Both the position numbers and the translations under genes were made by a program. DNA of 64,000 bases. Origin: Leptospira sp. (GTDB lineage: Bacteria > Spirochaetota > Leptospiria > Leptospirales > Leptospiraceae). The notes under the pieces are model-generated. The model was not told the origin of the DNA, ran no database searches, and worked only from the letters and a program-made list of their open reading frames with translations. Location of the stretch: the NCBI GenBank assembly GCA_002786225.1, contig PEQN01000009.1, positions 20,211-84,210 on the forward strand. Direction: 5' to 3'. Each line of letters starts with the position of its first letter. Within the stretch, counting starts at the first letter, position 1. Positions 8,918 through 19,768 of the stretch are shown here, piece by piece.

Positions 8918-8944
8918 AAAGGTCAGCTTATGCTGGCCTTTTTT
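8918..8944 (+). terminator. rho-independent terminator of lipL21
   Basis: The arms GGTCAGC (8921-8927) and GCTGGCC (8932-8938), with one G-U pair and a TTAT loop, are followed by six T. Flanking AAA/TTT extends the stem. The loop contains the stop codon of the convergent dus gene. Confidence 0.85.
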
Positions 8945-9989
8945 GTTGTATAAAGTATAAATTGAAATTTCGAGTGTATCTTTCAAGACTAGACAACCAA
9001 GTTTCCTCAAATTCTATTTCGTTTCTAATTCTTAATATCGCATCTTTGTCTTTTTTATAATCTTCGAAATCATGAAAGTACTTAGTAAAATATTTTTTAA
9101 ACAAAATAAAGGCATCTCTATCATAAAATTTTTTCATGGCTAGGTAATGGCTCCATGCTACTTCATTAATTTCTAATATACTTAAAGAAATCTTTTCTAT
9201 TCCTGCAAATATCCATGGATTTCCTATTGCTGCTCGACCTATTAAAACAGCATCAACTTTAGATTCCCTAAGCCTTTTCTGCATCAGACTAACACTATCT
9301 ATATCACCATTACCGAAGATAGGCACCTTTGCAAATGATTTTATCTCAGCAATAACATCCCAATTTGCAAATCCAGTATAAGCCATTTCTTTCGTTCTTC
9401 CATGAACTGAGATTGCAGATACCCCTGACTCTTGCAAAACATGAATGGTTTCTCTATAATTTAAAGAATCATTGTACCAACCGATGCGAATTTTCGCTGT
9501 GACAGGTACAGAAATATTTTTACAAAGTGATTCAATCATTCTTCCAGCAAGAGGAAGATTCTTTAGAAGTCCCGCACCAGATCCACCCTGAGATACTCTT
9601 TGTACGGAACAGCCCATATTTAAATCAATAATCTTTGGATTTAATGGCTCTATTCTTTGTGCAGCTGAAGTAATGGACTCTACTGAATTTCCAAATATTT
9701 GGAACCAGACTGGATCTTCATCGGGTTCATGATGAAAGAGTCGAATTGCTTTTGGATTTCCAAGATTAATTTGTTCTGCAGCAACAAACTCCGTAAACGA
9801 CCATGCAGAACCCTTGCTTCTTGCTAATAATCTATGAGGACTATCAGAGACTCCCGCCATTGGAGAGAGAACTGCTCTTCCATGAATAGGAAGATTTCCT
9901 ACATAAAAAAGTGTATCACTTGCCTTGGGGGAGGCAAGTGACTTTATTTTTGGTTCAATCACCACTTTCACTTTCTGATAGAATTGCAA
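8928..9989 (-). CDS. tRNA-dihydrouridine synthase family protein
   Basis: A 353-residue FMN-dependent Dus enzyme that reduces uridines in tRNA. SPMAGVSDSPHR (42-53) is the N-terminal FMN motif. IDLNMGC (121-127) carries the catalytic Cys127, followed by the characteristic GGSGAGLL. SVHGRTKEM, PIFGNGDI and the DAVLIGRAAIGNPWIF phosphate-binding segment are all present. The ATG at 9989 overlaps gyrA by 35 bp. GTG codons at 9965 and 9962 would give an overlap of only about 8-11 bp and could be the real start. It probably shares the gyrA transcript. The DusA/B/C subtype is not assigned. Confidence 0.9.
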   Translation of the reverse strand: MQFYQKVKVVIEPKIKSLASPKASDTLFYVGNLPIHGRAVLSPMAGVSDSPHRLLARSKGSAWSFTEFVAAEQINLGNPKAIRLFHHEPDEDPVWFQIFGNSVESITSAAQRIEPLNPKIIDLNMGCSVQRVSQGGSGAGLLKNLPLAGRMIESLCKNISVPVTAKIRIGWYNDSLNYRETIHVLQESGVSAISVHGRTKEMAYTGFANWDVIAEIKSFAKVPIFGNGDIDSVSLMQKRLRESKVDAVLIGRAAIGNPWIFAGIEKISLSILEINEVAWSHYLAMKKFYDRDAFILFKKYFTKYFHDFEDYKKDKDAILRIRNEIEFEETWLSSLERYTRNFNLYFIQQKRPA

Positions 9990-12471
9990 AATCTATTACA
10001 CCATCATCATCTTTCGTATCAACGATCTTTACACCAACGGCTGTTCTTCCAAAAATTGATACATCAGAAACAGGAGTTCTAATTGCCATACCAGACTGAG
10101 TAATTACTAAAATTTCATCCTTCTCACTCACAGTAGAAATTCCAATAGCTCTTCCATTCTTTTCTGTAACTTTTAAGAAAGTCATACCTTTACCGCCTCT
10201 ACCTTTAGTAGAAAATTCATCATATGAAGTTCTTTTTCCATATCCATTTTCTGAAATAACCAATAATTCTGTTCCCTTTTTCACTATTGTTACTCCAGCG
10301 ATATAATCATTCTCAGCCAAACGCATGCCAGTGACACCAGAAGCAGTTCTTCCTTGGCTTCTTAGTTCATTTAAATTCATACGAATAGCTAGTCCTAAGG
10401 AACTTCCAATAAAAATATCCTCATCTGATTTGGCACTAACCACATCAATCAGAGAGTCGCCTTCTCGTATTCCTAAAGCAATTATACCCGATTTTTTTGT
10501 GTTTGAGAATTCATTCAAAAGAATTTTCTTCATGAAGCCTAGTTTAGTTACCATGAGAAGGGCAGAGTCATCTAATTCTCTATAAGTATACAGTGAGGTA
10601 ATCACTTCATCTTCAGTCAGATTAATAACTGCTTTTAAGGATTTTCCGCGAGCATCTTTAGAAGCGATAGGGATTTCATAAACTTTTAAACTAAATGCTC
10701 TACCTTTATTTGAGAATAACATAATATTATCATGTGTCATTGCAGATGCAACTTTCTTGATAAAATCATCTCTTTTGGCATTTGAACCTTGGATACCTTT
10801 TCCTCCACGTTTTTGTCTACGGAAAGTATCCAATGGAAGTCTTTTGATAAACATATCCTCAGAAAGTTGAACTATCACTTCTTCATCAGCAATTAAATCT
10901 TCAGCATTGAAAGTTGAACTCTCAACACTTTCTAAACTAATTTCTGTTATTCGTTTAGTATTATTTTTAGTTCGTACTTCCATAAGTTCATTGCAAACTA
11001 TTTCTTTTACTCTTTCTGGTTTAGCTAAAATATCCTTTAGATCCAAAATCAAAGCACGAACTTCTTCTAATTCATCAATTATCTTCTGAACTTCTAAAGA
11101 TGTAAGACGTTGCAATCTCATTTCTAAAATTGCATCAGTTTGAAGTTCGGAGAGTGAAAAAGCATTCATCAATCCGACCTTCGCTTCACCTGGATTCTTA
11201 GATGCGCGAATGATTCGAATCACTTCATCAATATTATCTAAGGCAATCTTGAGGCCCTCTAAGATATGAGCTCTCTTTTCTGCTTTGTCTAAATCAAAAA
11301 TTGTCCTTCTTACAATTACTTCATTTCGATGATTAGCATAAGCTACTAAGACTTCTTTTATATTAAAAATTTTAGGTTTGTTATCCAAAATCGCAAGCAT
11401 AGTAATTCCATAGCTAACTTGCAATTGAGTTAATTTAAAAAGTTGGTTCAGTATTACTTGGGCATTTGCATCTTTCTTTGTATGAATTTCGACACGAATT
11501 CCTTTTCTATCACTCAAATCTAAAATTTCAGATATTCCTTCAACAACTTTGTCATTTACGAGATCGCCTATTTTCTCCAATAAGACTCTCTTATTGACCT
11601 GGTAAGGAATTTCAGTTATTACTATTACTTCGCGACCTTTATTATTTTCAGTAATTTCCACTTTAGATCGAATTCGAATCGATCCCTTACCTTTGTTATA
11701 AGCAGAAAGAAGTCCCTCGCCACCGATGATTATTCCACCGGTAGGGAAATCTGGACCTGGTATAATCTTGATAATTTCAGAAATTGTAATATCAGGATTC
11801 TTAATTAAAGCTATCACTGCATCTATACATTCCACAAGATTATGAGGTGGAATATTAGTAGCCATACCCACAGCAATACCTGAAGATCCATTTACTAATA
11901 GATTTGGAAAATTAGCAGGTAGAACATCAGGTTGGAATTTAGTATCATCAAAGTTAGGTGAGAAGTTAACTGTTTCTTTATCGATATCGCGAAGCAATTC
12001 CTCAGCTATTTTATTTAAACGTGCTTCTGTGTATCTATAAGCTGCTGCTTCATCTCCATCCACTGATCCAAAATTTCCTTGTCCATCAATGAGAGGAACT
12101 CTTAGCGAAAATTCCTGAACCATTCTTACAAGAGTATCATAAACGGCTGTATCACCGTGAGGATGGTAGTTACCTATAACTTCCCCAACAATTTTGGCAC
12201 ATTTAACATAAGGTCTATCTGACCTCCAGGCACGTTCATTCATGGCATGAAGAATTCTTCTATGAACTGGCTTTAGACCATCTCTTACATCTGGTAGAGC
12301 TCTACCTACTATTACACTCATCGCATAACCAAGATAGGCTTCTTTCATTTGGTCTTCGATTTCTACTGGAATAACGCGAATTCCGTTTTTTAGAGCTCCA
12401 GCAATATCTGGTCGGGCAGCTAGATTTAAGTTTAAGGATTTGTTTAGCTTTGGTTCTTCTTGGTTTTCCAT
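9955..12471 (-). CDS. gyrA: DNA gyrase subunit A
   Basis: An 838-residue type II topoisomerase A subunit, which with GyrB introduces negative supercoils. The catalytic Tyr147 lies in AAAYRYTEARL. The quinolone-resistance region reads YHPHGDTAVYD, with Thr108 where E. coli has Ser83 and Asp112 matching Asp87. Thr at this place is the natural state in several bacteria, so it does not by itself show selection. The C-terminal pinwheel domain carries the GyrA box QKRGGKG, which supports true gyrase rather than topoisomerase IV. It follows gyrB by 7 bp. Confidence 0.98.
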   Translation of the reverse strand: MENQEEPKLNKSLNLNLAARPDIAGALKNGIRVIPVEIEDQMKEAYLGYAMSVIVGRALPDVRDGLKPVHRRILHAMNERAWRSDRPYVKCAKIVGEVIGNYHPHGDTAVYDTLVRMVQEFSLRVPLIDGQGNFGSVDGDEAAAYRYTEARLNKIAEELLRDIDKETVNFSPNFDDTKFQPDVLPANFPNLLVNGSSGIAVGMATNIPPHNLVECIDAVIALIKNPDITISEIIKIIPGPDFPTGGIIIGGEGLLSAYNKGKGSIRIRSKVEITENNKGREVIVITEIPYQVNKRVLLEKIGDLVNDKVVEGISEILDLSDRKGIRVEIHTKKDANAQVILNQLFKLTQLQVSYGITMLAILDNKPKIFNIKEVLVAYANHRNEVIVRRTIFDLDKAEKRAHILEGLKIALDNIDEVIRIIRASKNPGEAKVGLMNAFSLSELQTDAILEMRLQRLTSLEVQKIIDELEEVRALILDLKDILAKPERVKEIVCNELMEVRTKNNTKRITEISLESVESSTFNAEDLIADEEVIVQLSEDMFIKRLPLDTFRRQKRGGKGIQGSNAKRDDFIKKVASAMTHDNIMLFSNKGRAFSLKVYEIPIASKDARGKSLKAVINLTEDEVITSLYTYRELDDSALLMVTKLGFMKKILLNEFSNTKKSGIIALGIREGDSLIDVVSAKSDEDIFIGSSLGLAIRMNLNELRSQGRTASGVTGMRLAENDYIAGVTIVKKGTELLVISENGYGKRTSYDEFSTKGRGGKGMTFLKVTEKNGRAIGISTVSEKDEILVITQSGMAIRTPVSDVSIFGRTAVGVKIVDTKDDDGVIDFAILSESESGD

Positions 12472-12478
12472 ATTTATT

Positions 12479-14392
<1,914 letters not shown>

Positions 14393-14445
14393 CTATATGT
14401 AAATTATTTGAAAGTGCCTATATGGGCAAGTGATTTAGGACAAAT

Positions 14446-14886
14446 TCAATCCATAACCTCAACTATCTTCAATAACTTAGCTTTTAATTCTTCGTCTTTA
14501 ATTTTTTCAAGAGATAGAATTAGGCTATCTTTTCCTTCGAGTGTAGGAACCTTGCTGGCTATAGATTTATTAAGTCTTTTAGGTAATTTTCCAATAGTGC
14601 ATTTTATACTTTTTATAAACTGAAATTTTGAATTAGATTTTATATAATCTAAAATATTTTTACTTTGAAAATGCAATTCCTGACTGTAGGCGGAATGTGT
14701 CGTTTCGATTACCAATGCTGAAGAACTAAGATCCTTAGCGTAGGAATGATTCGCAAGAACTGGTCCGACTAAGTCTGACCAATTTCTGTTTAATTTTTTT
14801 AACAATATAATTTTATCAATTTCATTTTTATCAAATTGGCTGGCTAAATTCGTTAAACTGGAAAAATCTGTCTCTATATCTTTCAT
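14446..14886 (-). CDS. DUF721/DciA-family protein (putative helicase-loading factor)
   Basis: A 146-residue protein with the DUF721 core NRNWSDLVGPVLANHSYAKDLSSSALVIETTHSAYSQEL (about 33-72), including the typical W-x2-(L/V)-V-G-x3-A-x-H pattern. DciA proteins, shown in several bacteria to help load the DnaB helicase, belong to this family and often sit beside recF, gyrB or dnaA as here. The C-terminal region is Lys-rich. The start overlaps the recF stop by 4 bp (ATGA). The helicase-loader role is inferred from family and position. Confidence 0.85.
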   Translation of the reverse strand: MKDIETDFSSLTNLASQFDKNEIDKIILLKKLNRNWSDLVGPVLANHSYAKDLSSSALVIETTHSAYSQELHFQSKNILDYIKSNSKFQFIKSIKCTIGKLPKRLNKSIASKVPTLEGKDSLILSLEKIKDEELKAKLLKIVEVMD

Positions 14887-15977
14887 TTGGATTCAACCAT
14901 GCTCCCATTTTTTACATGGAAAATTTGCCTAGATTCATCAAGGTTTCCAATATAATCTTGAATCCCTTCCAAATCTGTAGTTGTGAAAAATGCTTGACCA
15001 CATTCTCGTATCAAATCAACAAAAAATTCTCTTCGTTTAATATCTAACTCTCGAATTACATCATCAATCAATAAGATAGGATCAGTTTTTATCTTTTTTC
15101 GAATCAATTCAAAAGAAGCAGTCTTAAGGGAAATAACGGAAGATCTCTTCTGCCCTTGAGACCCGAATTCCAAAATATCTTTATCATCTCTTCCAATAAA
15201 AATTTCATCTCGATGTGAACCGACAGTTGTATAACCCAATCGGATGTCTTTTTGGTAATTCGATTGTATTTTCTCTAGAAATCTATCTTTGGAATCAACA
15301 TTAGGTTTATAAATTAATATAAAATCATCTTTACCACCCGAAAGATTGCTTAAGGCTTTCTGGTAATGAAAATTCAATTCTTCAATGATTTCCTTTCGTT
15401 TATTCCTTATGCTTTCATCTTTATCAGCTAGCATTGCATTATAAACATCTATCATTTTTAGGTCATTAAATTGTTTCTTTAATGTTATATTTCTTTGTTT
15501 TAAGATTCGATTGTATTCTAGTAATTCATCCAAGTAAGGTTTGTGTAAAAGGGAAATTAAACTATCTATAAATTTTCTACGCTCAGCATGACTTCCTTCT
15601 ATAATTATTAAATCTTTGGGAGATAGAACTACACAAGGTAATAATCCGAAGGCATCCGACTGTTTTTTAAAAATATCATTATTTAATTTAATTTTTTTTC
15701 TTCGGATAGGTTCTTTTTCAAAACCATATTCGAGTTTGAAATCTTCTTCACCCTGACAGAGAGAACCTATATAAAAAGTATTTTCATCCCACATTAGCAT
15801 TTCATCATCAGAATTGCCACGGAAACTTTTTAGGAAAGATAGAAGTGATATGGATTCAAGTAAATTCGTCTTACCTTCTCCATTATCACCTATAAAAAAT
15901 ATTAATCTAGAATGGAACTCAAGAGATAGATCTTTGTATGTCCTGAAATTTTTCAGAACAATTCTCTTGAGGATCAT
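14883..15977 (-). CDS. recF: DNA replication and repair protein RecF
   Basis: A 364-residue SMC-like ATPase that helps load RecA at gaps. The N-terminal LKNFRTY motif is followed by Walker A GDNGEGKTN (30-38). The signature segment EFGSQGQKRSSVISLK and Walker B ILLIDDVIRELD are intact. It follows dnaN by 3 bp and overlaps the DUF721 gene by 4 bp, the usual dnaN-recF-DUF721-gyrB order. Confidence 0.97.
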   Translation of the reverse strand: MILKRIVLKNFRTYKDLSLEFHSRLIFFIGDNGEGKTNLLESISLLSFLKSFRGNSDDEMLMWDENTFYIGSLCQGEEDFKLEYGFEKEPIRRKKIKLNNDIFKKQSDAFGLLPCVVLSPKDLIIIEGSHAERRKFIDSLISLLHKPYLDELLEYNRILKQRNITLKKQFNDLKMIDVYNAMLADKDESIRNKRKEIIEELNFHYQKALSNLSGGKDDFILIYKPNVDSKDRFLEKIQSNYQKDIRLGYTTVGSHRDEIFIGRDDKDILEFGSQGQKRSSVISLKTASFELIRKKIKTDPILLIDDVIRELDIKRREFFVDLIRECGQAFFTTTDLEGIQDYIGNLDESRQIFHVKNGSMVESK

Positions 15978-15980
15978 CTT

Positions 15981-17099
15981 CTATAATTTCATCGGCATAA
16001 TTACTGCAACGTAATCTGCGTCGGATGGATCTTTGAAGAGAACAGGAACATTCGAATTAGTAAAATTAATTTCAACTTCAGGATCATCGATAGTTTTAAT
16101 CGTGTCAGACAAATAATCACCTTTAAAAGCTATAGTTGTTTCTTCACCTGAATATTGAATAGACATATGATTTTCAAATTGTACCGAACCAGGGTTAGAT
16201 GCTGAAATATGTAATTCATTTTTCTTAAAAGTTATTCGAATTTGTCTCGAAGGTTCTTCTGCTGAAATTAATGCTTGTCTTAGCATAATTAAAAATTCAT
16301 CTTTATTGATTCTTATCGAATAACTAGAATTTTTTGGAATAACTTGTTCATAATCAGGAAAGGTTCCATCAATTAATTTTGAAAGAAGTTCTGCTTGTCC
16401 AATATTAATATAGAATTGTGATTCAGAGATTCCAACTTTTGCATTTTCTGCTAGATCGAGAAGCTTCTGACTCTCACGTATAGTCTTGTGTGGAATTATG
16501 ATTCCTGTAGCGAATGGAAGTTTCTGGGGAAATTTTCTCGATATCTTTGCTAACCTTCTACCATCTGTTCCAACAACAGTAAGTTCTGTATCGTTACTTT
16601 TAAAATACAAACCATTAAATACAAATCTTGTTTCTTCTTGCGCGACTGCATGATAAGTTTTACGAATCATTTCTTTAAGAAGAACTGATGGAAAGTCTAC
16701 TATATTTGAAGTATCCACTTTCCCTATAGTTTTTATTTCTTCAGGATCCAAACATTGAAAGCCTGTTTTATATCCATTCTTATCATCAGCATCTGTAATG
16801 AATGTTTGACTAGAATCATCTTCTTCTACAAGTTCTAACATTGCATCTGAAAAATTAATAGTTTTAAATGCACCAGATAAAGTTTTAACAGGAATAGATG
16901 TAGATCCTGGTTTAACAATATTTGCAGCTAGAGAAGTTCTTAGAGAAATTTCTAAGTCAGTTGCACTTAATGCGATTGAATTTGTCAGAGTTTCTATTTT
17001 TACATTTGAAAGTATGGATTTTATTTGTTTCGTACTGATTACTCCTTCTATAGAGTGGATGGCTTTGAGAAAGTCGGATGTTTTAACACTAAATTTCAT
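15981..17099 (-). CDS. dnaN: DNA polymerase III beta sliding clamp
   Basis: A 372-residue protein with three clamp domains. It starts MKFSVKTSDFLKAIHSIEGVI. It contains NGLYFKSNDTELTVVGTDGRRLA (the conserved ATDGHRLA-type strand) and SKLIDGTFPDYEQVIP, and ends YVAVIMPMKL like the canonical VIMPMRL terminus. Length is normal. It lies 259 bp downstream of dnaA and 3 bp before recF. Confidence 0.98.
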   Translation of the reverse strand: MKFSVKTSDFLKAIHSIEGVISTKQIKSILSNVKIETLTNSIALSATDLEISLRTSLAANIVKPGSTSIPVKTLSGAFKTINFSDAMLELVEEDDSSQTFITDADDKNGYKTGFQCLDPEEIKTIGKVDTSNIVDFPSVLLKEMIRKTYHAVAQEETRFVFNGLYFKSNDTELTVVGTDGRRLAKISRKFPQKLPFATGIIIPHKTIRESQKLLDLAENAKVGISESQFYINIGQAELLSKLIDGTFPDYEQVIPKNSSYSIRINKDEFLIMLRQALISAEEPSRQIRITFKKNELHISASNPGSVQFENHMSIQYSGEETTIAFKGDYLSDTIKTIDDPEVEINFTNSNVPVLFKDPSDADYVAVIMPMKL

Positions 17100-17200
17100 T
17101 TTCTTAATTTCCTTAATTATATAATATTATGTCTTATATCTGATGATGTTGTTGGTAATGTTCATAAGTAGATAACTCAAAAAACACCAGTAAAGATATA

Positions 17201-17216
17201 GGAATATGTCGCATTA
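17201..17216 (+). repeat. direct repeat copy 1, GGAATATGTC type
   Basis: GGAATATGTCGCATTA. It matches the copy at 17288-17303 in 14 of 16 positions, the two lying 87 bp apart between dnaA and dnaN. Confidence 0.5.
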
Positions 17217-17287
17217 TTTTCGAAAATAACTTTTTTCAAAATCCATGATTTATCTTAATTCTACACCTAAGAAGAGACAGTAATTTT

Positions 17288-17303
17288 GGAATATGTCTTA
17301 TTA
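17288..17303 (+). repeat. direct repeat copy 2, GGAATATGTC type
   Basis: GGAATATGTCTTATTA, the second copy. It is directly followed by two TTAT-x2-ACA sequences that weakly resemble DnaA boxes. Confidence 0.5.
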
Positions 17304-17358
17304 ACAACTTATGAACAGTTTATTATTAGTTAAAACACAGTTTAATTTCTATTTAACT

Positions 17359-18699
17359 TCAAAGATCGTTTGTTCCAAGCTGCAAATGGATATTTTGAAT
17401 AGTGGATTCAATTTTTTCATCCAATTGCCTTAATTTGGAAATGTTCGTGATTGCATGTATTACTGTAGTGTGTTGGCAATCGAAGATCCTACCTATTTGT
17501 GTTTTCTTCAAATGAAAGACCTCATGAAGTAAAAACATACATAGATGCCTAGGAATAATAAATTCACTTTTTCTTGTTTTTCCTAAAATATCTTTTCGAG
17601 TTTGATTGAATTTCTCACAAACTTGATCTATCAATTGATCATGAGTATAGACCATAGATTTCTTTCGAGTTTGAACTCTAGAATCAACAACTTCTTTTAC
17701 TTTTTCAAAAGGAATAATAAACATATTATATGCTTTTTTGTACAATATTATATCATTAATAGATCCAAGTAAAAACCGAATATCACCCGTTACATTACGT
17801 GAGATATATTGATAAGATTCTTCATCTAGTGATAGATTATAAGAAGAAGAAAAGCTTTTCAAAATTTTCAATCGTAAATCTTCGGAAGGTTGTTGGATTA
17901 AACTTTGAACACCTTTTGTAAATCTAGATTTCAATCTATCATGTATAGGTAATTCATAACTTGGTCTATCGGAAGCTATGACTATTTGGCTTTTTCTTTG
18001 GTAGAGAAAGTTAAACAATGCGAAAAATTCTTCTTGGGTTTTATCTGCACCTGAATTTAAAAATTGAATATCATCGATTAATAAAGTATCATAGGATTGG
18101 TATTTGATTTTGAAAGAGTCCAAAGTTGTTCTAGAATTCTGTCTTACACTATAAACGAACTCATTAAGAAAGGAGGTCATCTCTACGTAGCGAACTTTTT
18201 TAGTTCTATCTCTTCGTACAATTTCATTGCCCATAGCATGCAAAAGATGTGTCTTCCCAACTCCAACAGAACCAAAAATATACAAAGGATTGATATCTCC
18301 AGGACGCTTTACTGCTTCTTGGCAAGCTGTATAAGCTAGTCTATTTGAATCAGCTATGTAAAAATTATCAAAGGTCATCTCGGGATTTAATTTATCTTCA
18401 TCATGGTTCATTTTGTTCTGAATCAGTTGAGAAAGATTATTGGATCCTACTTCTGTAAAAATTTCCACAGAATAACGATCTCCCATGACTTGGTAAAAGG
18501 CATTTTCCAAATGGGAAATGTATTTTGTAACAACATGTCTTTTAATTTGGTCAGATGGTGCAGAAAGTACGATTGAATCGTTCTCTAATTTTATAAATTG
18601 CAAAGGGGATATAAAGCTTTGAAAGTAACTAGGATTGATAGATTTAGATACTTCATCCATTACCCGATTCCATTTTTCGTTTGAGAGTTCTTGATTCAT
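17359..18699 (-). CDS. dnaA: chromosomal replication initiator protein DnaA
   Basis: A 446-residue initiator. Domain I is at the N-terminus, the AAA+ domain has Walker A GSVGVGKTHLL (about 144-154) and Walker B LLIDDIQF (about 206-213), and the C-terminal DNA-binding domain IV starts around 340. The signature usually reading GGRDHTTVxHA is here FDCQHTTVIHA (about 407-417). The residues before HTTV differ and one is missing, so the box sequence it reads may differ. PRHLCMFL keeps the conserved Pro-Arg of the basic loop. Upstream, holB ends 114 bp away on the same strand. Confidence 0.97.
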   Translation of the reverse strand: MNQELSNEKWNRVMDEVSKSINPSYFQSFISPLQFIKLENDSIVLSAPSDQIKRHVVTKYISHLENAFYQVMGDRYSVEIFTEVGSNNLSQLIQNKMNHDEDKLNPEMTFDNFYIADSNRLAYTACQEAVKRPGDINPLYIFGSVGVGKTHLLHAMGNEIVRRDRTKKVRYVEMTSFLNEFVYSVRQNSRTTLDSFKIKYQSYDTLLIDDIQFLNSGADKTQEEFFALFNFLYQRKSQIVIASDRPSYELPIHDRLKSRFTKGVQSLIQQPSEDLRLKILKSFSSSYNLSLDEESYQYISRNVTGDIRFLLGSINDIILYKKAYNMFIIPFEKVKEVVDSRVQTRKKSMVYTHDQLIDQVCEKFNQTRKDILGKTRKSEFIIPRHLCMFLLHEVFHLKKTQIGRIFDCQHTTVIHAITNISKLRQLDEKIESTIQNIHLQLGTNDL

Positions 18700-18813
18700 A
18701 TTTGAGTGCAGTACTAAACTTTCGAATAGCTGATTACATTCAAATGAAAAATGAAAACTTTTTTAAAAATCAATCAGATCAATGAACGGATAATAATATT
18801 ATGTCTCAAATGT

Positions 18814-19767
18814 TTAGTGTACTAAAGTACAGAGCTTATTGAAGAGTTTTGAAACGGAAAAGTTTTCCATTGCATTGATGTCTTTATGCAAAATATTTTT
18901 AAATTCAAAAATAGCATCAATACAAAGAGAATAATCTTTTTCTTGGTTTTTGAAATAAGAATAAATCATAAGTGAAGATATAATATCCAAGAATTTTTTA
19001 TAATCAAAATCTTCTTTCCATTCAGTATGATTCGTTTTATAAGCCTTAATCCAAATTTCTAAACGCAGAAGTTGTATAGAATCAAAGATGGAGTTTTCAA
19101 CCTTATCTTGGAATAGATTCCAAGCATCCAAACTTAAATTTCCTAAATCAAAGCTACCCGAATAATAATCAGGAATAGTTATACCAATCTTATCAGAAAT
19201 AATTTGCATATTGCTTTGTGAAAGATAGAAAAAAGGAATCTCCACCGCACGACTACGAATCGTACTCTTCAAGCTATGAATGTCTTCAACGACAAAAATA
19301 AACTTTGTGTGTTCATTCGTTTCTTCCAAAGTTTTTAGCATGGCAGTTTCGGCTTCTGAATTAATTTTCGTTGCATCCGGAAAGACAACGAATCTTTTGG
19401 TAGAGACATCGGGTTTATAAATTACTCTTTGGCTTTGTAGCCAGCGAATCGTAAAAACATCTGGATTTTTTAGATCACCAATTGCGATTTTTTCATTATC
19501 TGGAAAAAGTATATAATCAGGATGAACTTTTTTCTGAAACATCTTACAAGATTGGCAAAGTCCGCATGCATTTCCGTTCATACATAGAACGGATTTAGAG
19601 AACAATTCAGCAGCAAACATTTTACCAACTCCCGAAGGCCCATGGAAGATCAACAAGGGAGGAATCTTATCTTGGTATTTGGAATAATTTCTAAGATATC
19701 GCAAGGCCAAAGGTTGACCCACAAGCGCATCTATCTTATAGGAATTATTTTCTAAAACCATTTCCAT
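18814..19767 (-). CDS. holB: DNA polymerase III subunit delta-prime
   Basis: A 317-residue AAA+ clamp-loader subunit. The P-loop is GPSGVGKMF, with Met where an ATPase has Ser or Thr. Delta-prime does not need to hydrolyse ATP, so this fits. A zinc-binding cluster follows: CMNGNACGLCQSC. AMLKTLEETNEHTKFIFVVED and TIRSRA (an altered SRC sensor) match HolB and DnaX-like proteins. It is shorter than DnaX and lacks its collar extension. It follows ilvE directly and lies upstream of dnaA. Confidence 0.88.
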   Translation of the reverse strand: MEMVLENNSYKIDALVGQPLALRYLRNYSKYQDKIPPLLIFHGPSGVGKMFAAELFSKSVLCMNGNACGLCQSCKMFQKKVHPDYILFPDNEKIAIGDLKNPDVFTIRWLQSQRVIYKPDVSTKRFVVFPDATKINSEAETAMLKTLEETNEHTKFIFVVEDIHSLKSTIRSRAVEIPFFYLSQSNMQIISDKIGITIPDYYSGSFDLGNLSLDAWNLFQDKVENSIFDSIQLLRLEIWIKAYKTNHTEWKEDFDYKKFLDIISSLMIYSYFKNQEKDYSLCIDAIFEFKNILHKDINAMENFSVSKLFNKLCTLVH

Positions 19768-19768
19768 T

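Larger units (their letters stand above)
17100..17358. other. dnaA-dnaN intergenic region, candidate origin-associated sequence
   Basis: This is 259 bp of very AT-rich DNA. I find no consensus TTATCCACA box. The nearest are TTATTAACA (17298-17306) and TTATGAACA (17309-17317), each with two mismatches. It contains a near-duplicated 16-mer, GGAATATGTCGCATTA and GGAATATGTCTTATTA, and a related ATTATGTCTTATATC. It could hold origin elements or only the dnaN promoter. Confidence 0.4.

Noticed and set aside
17100..18813. Canonical DnaA boxes (TTATCCACA) near dnaA
   Set aside because: None found by eye on either strand; the closest have two mismatches.
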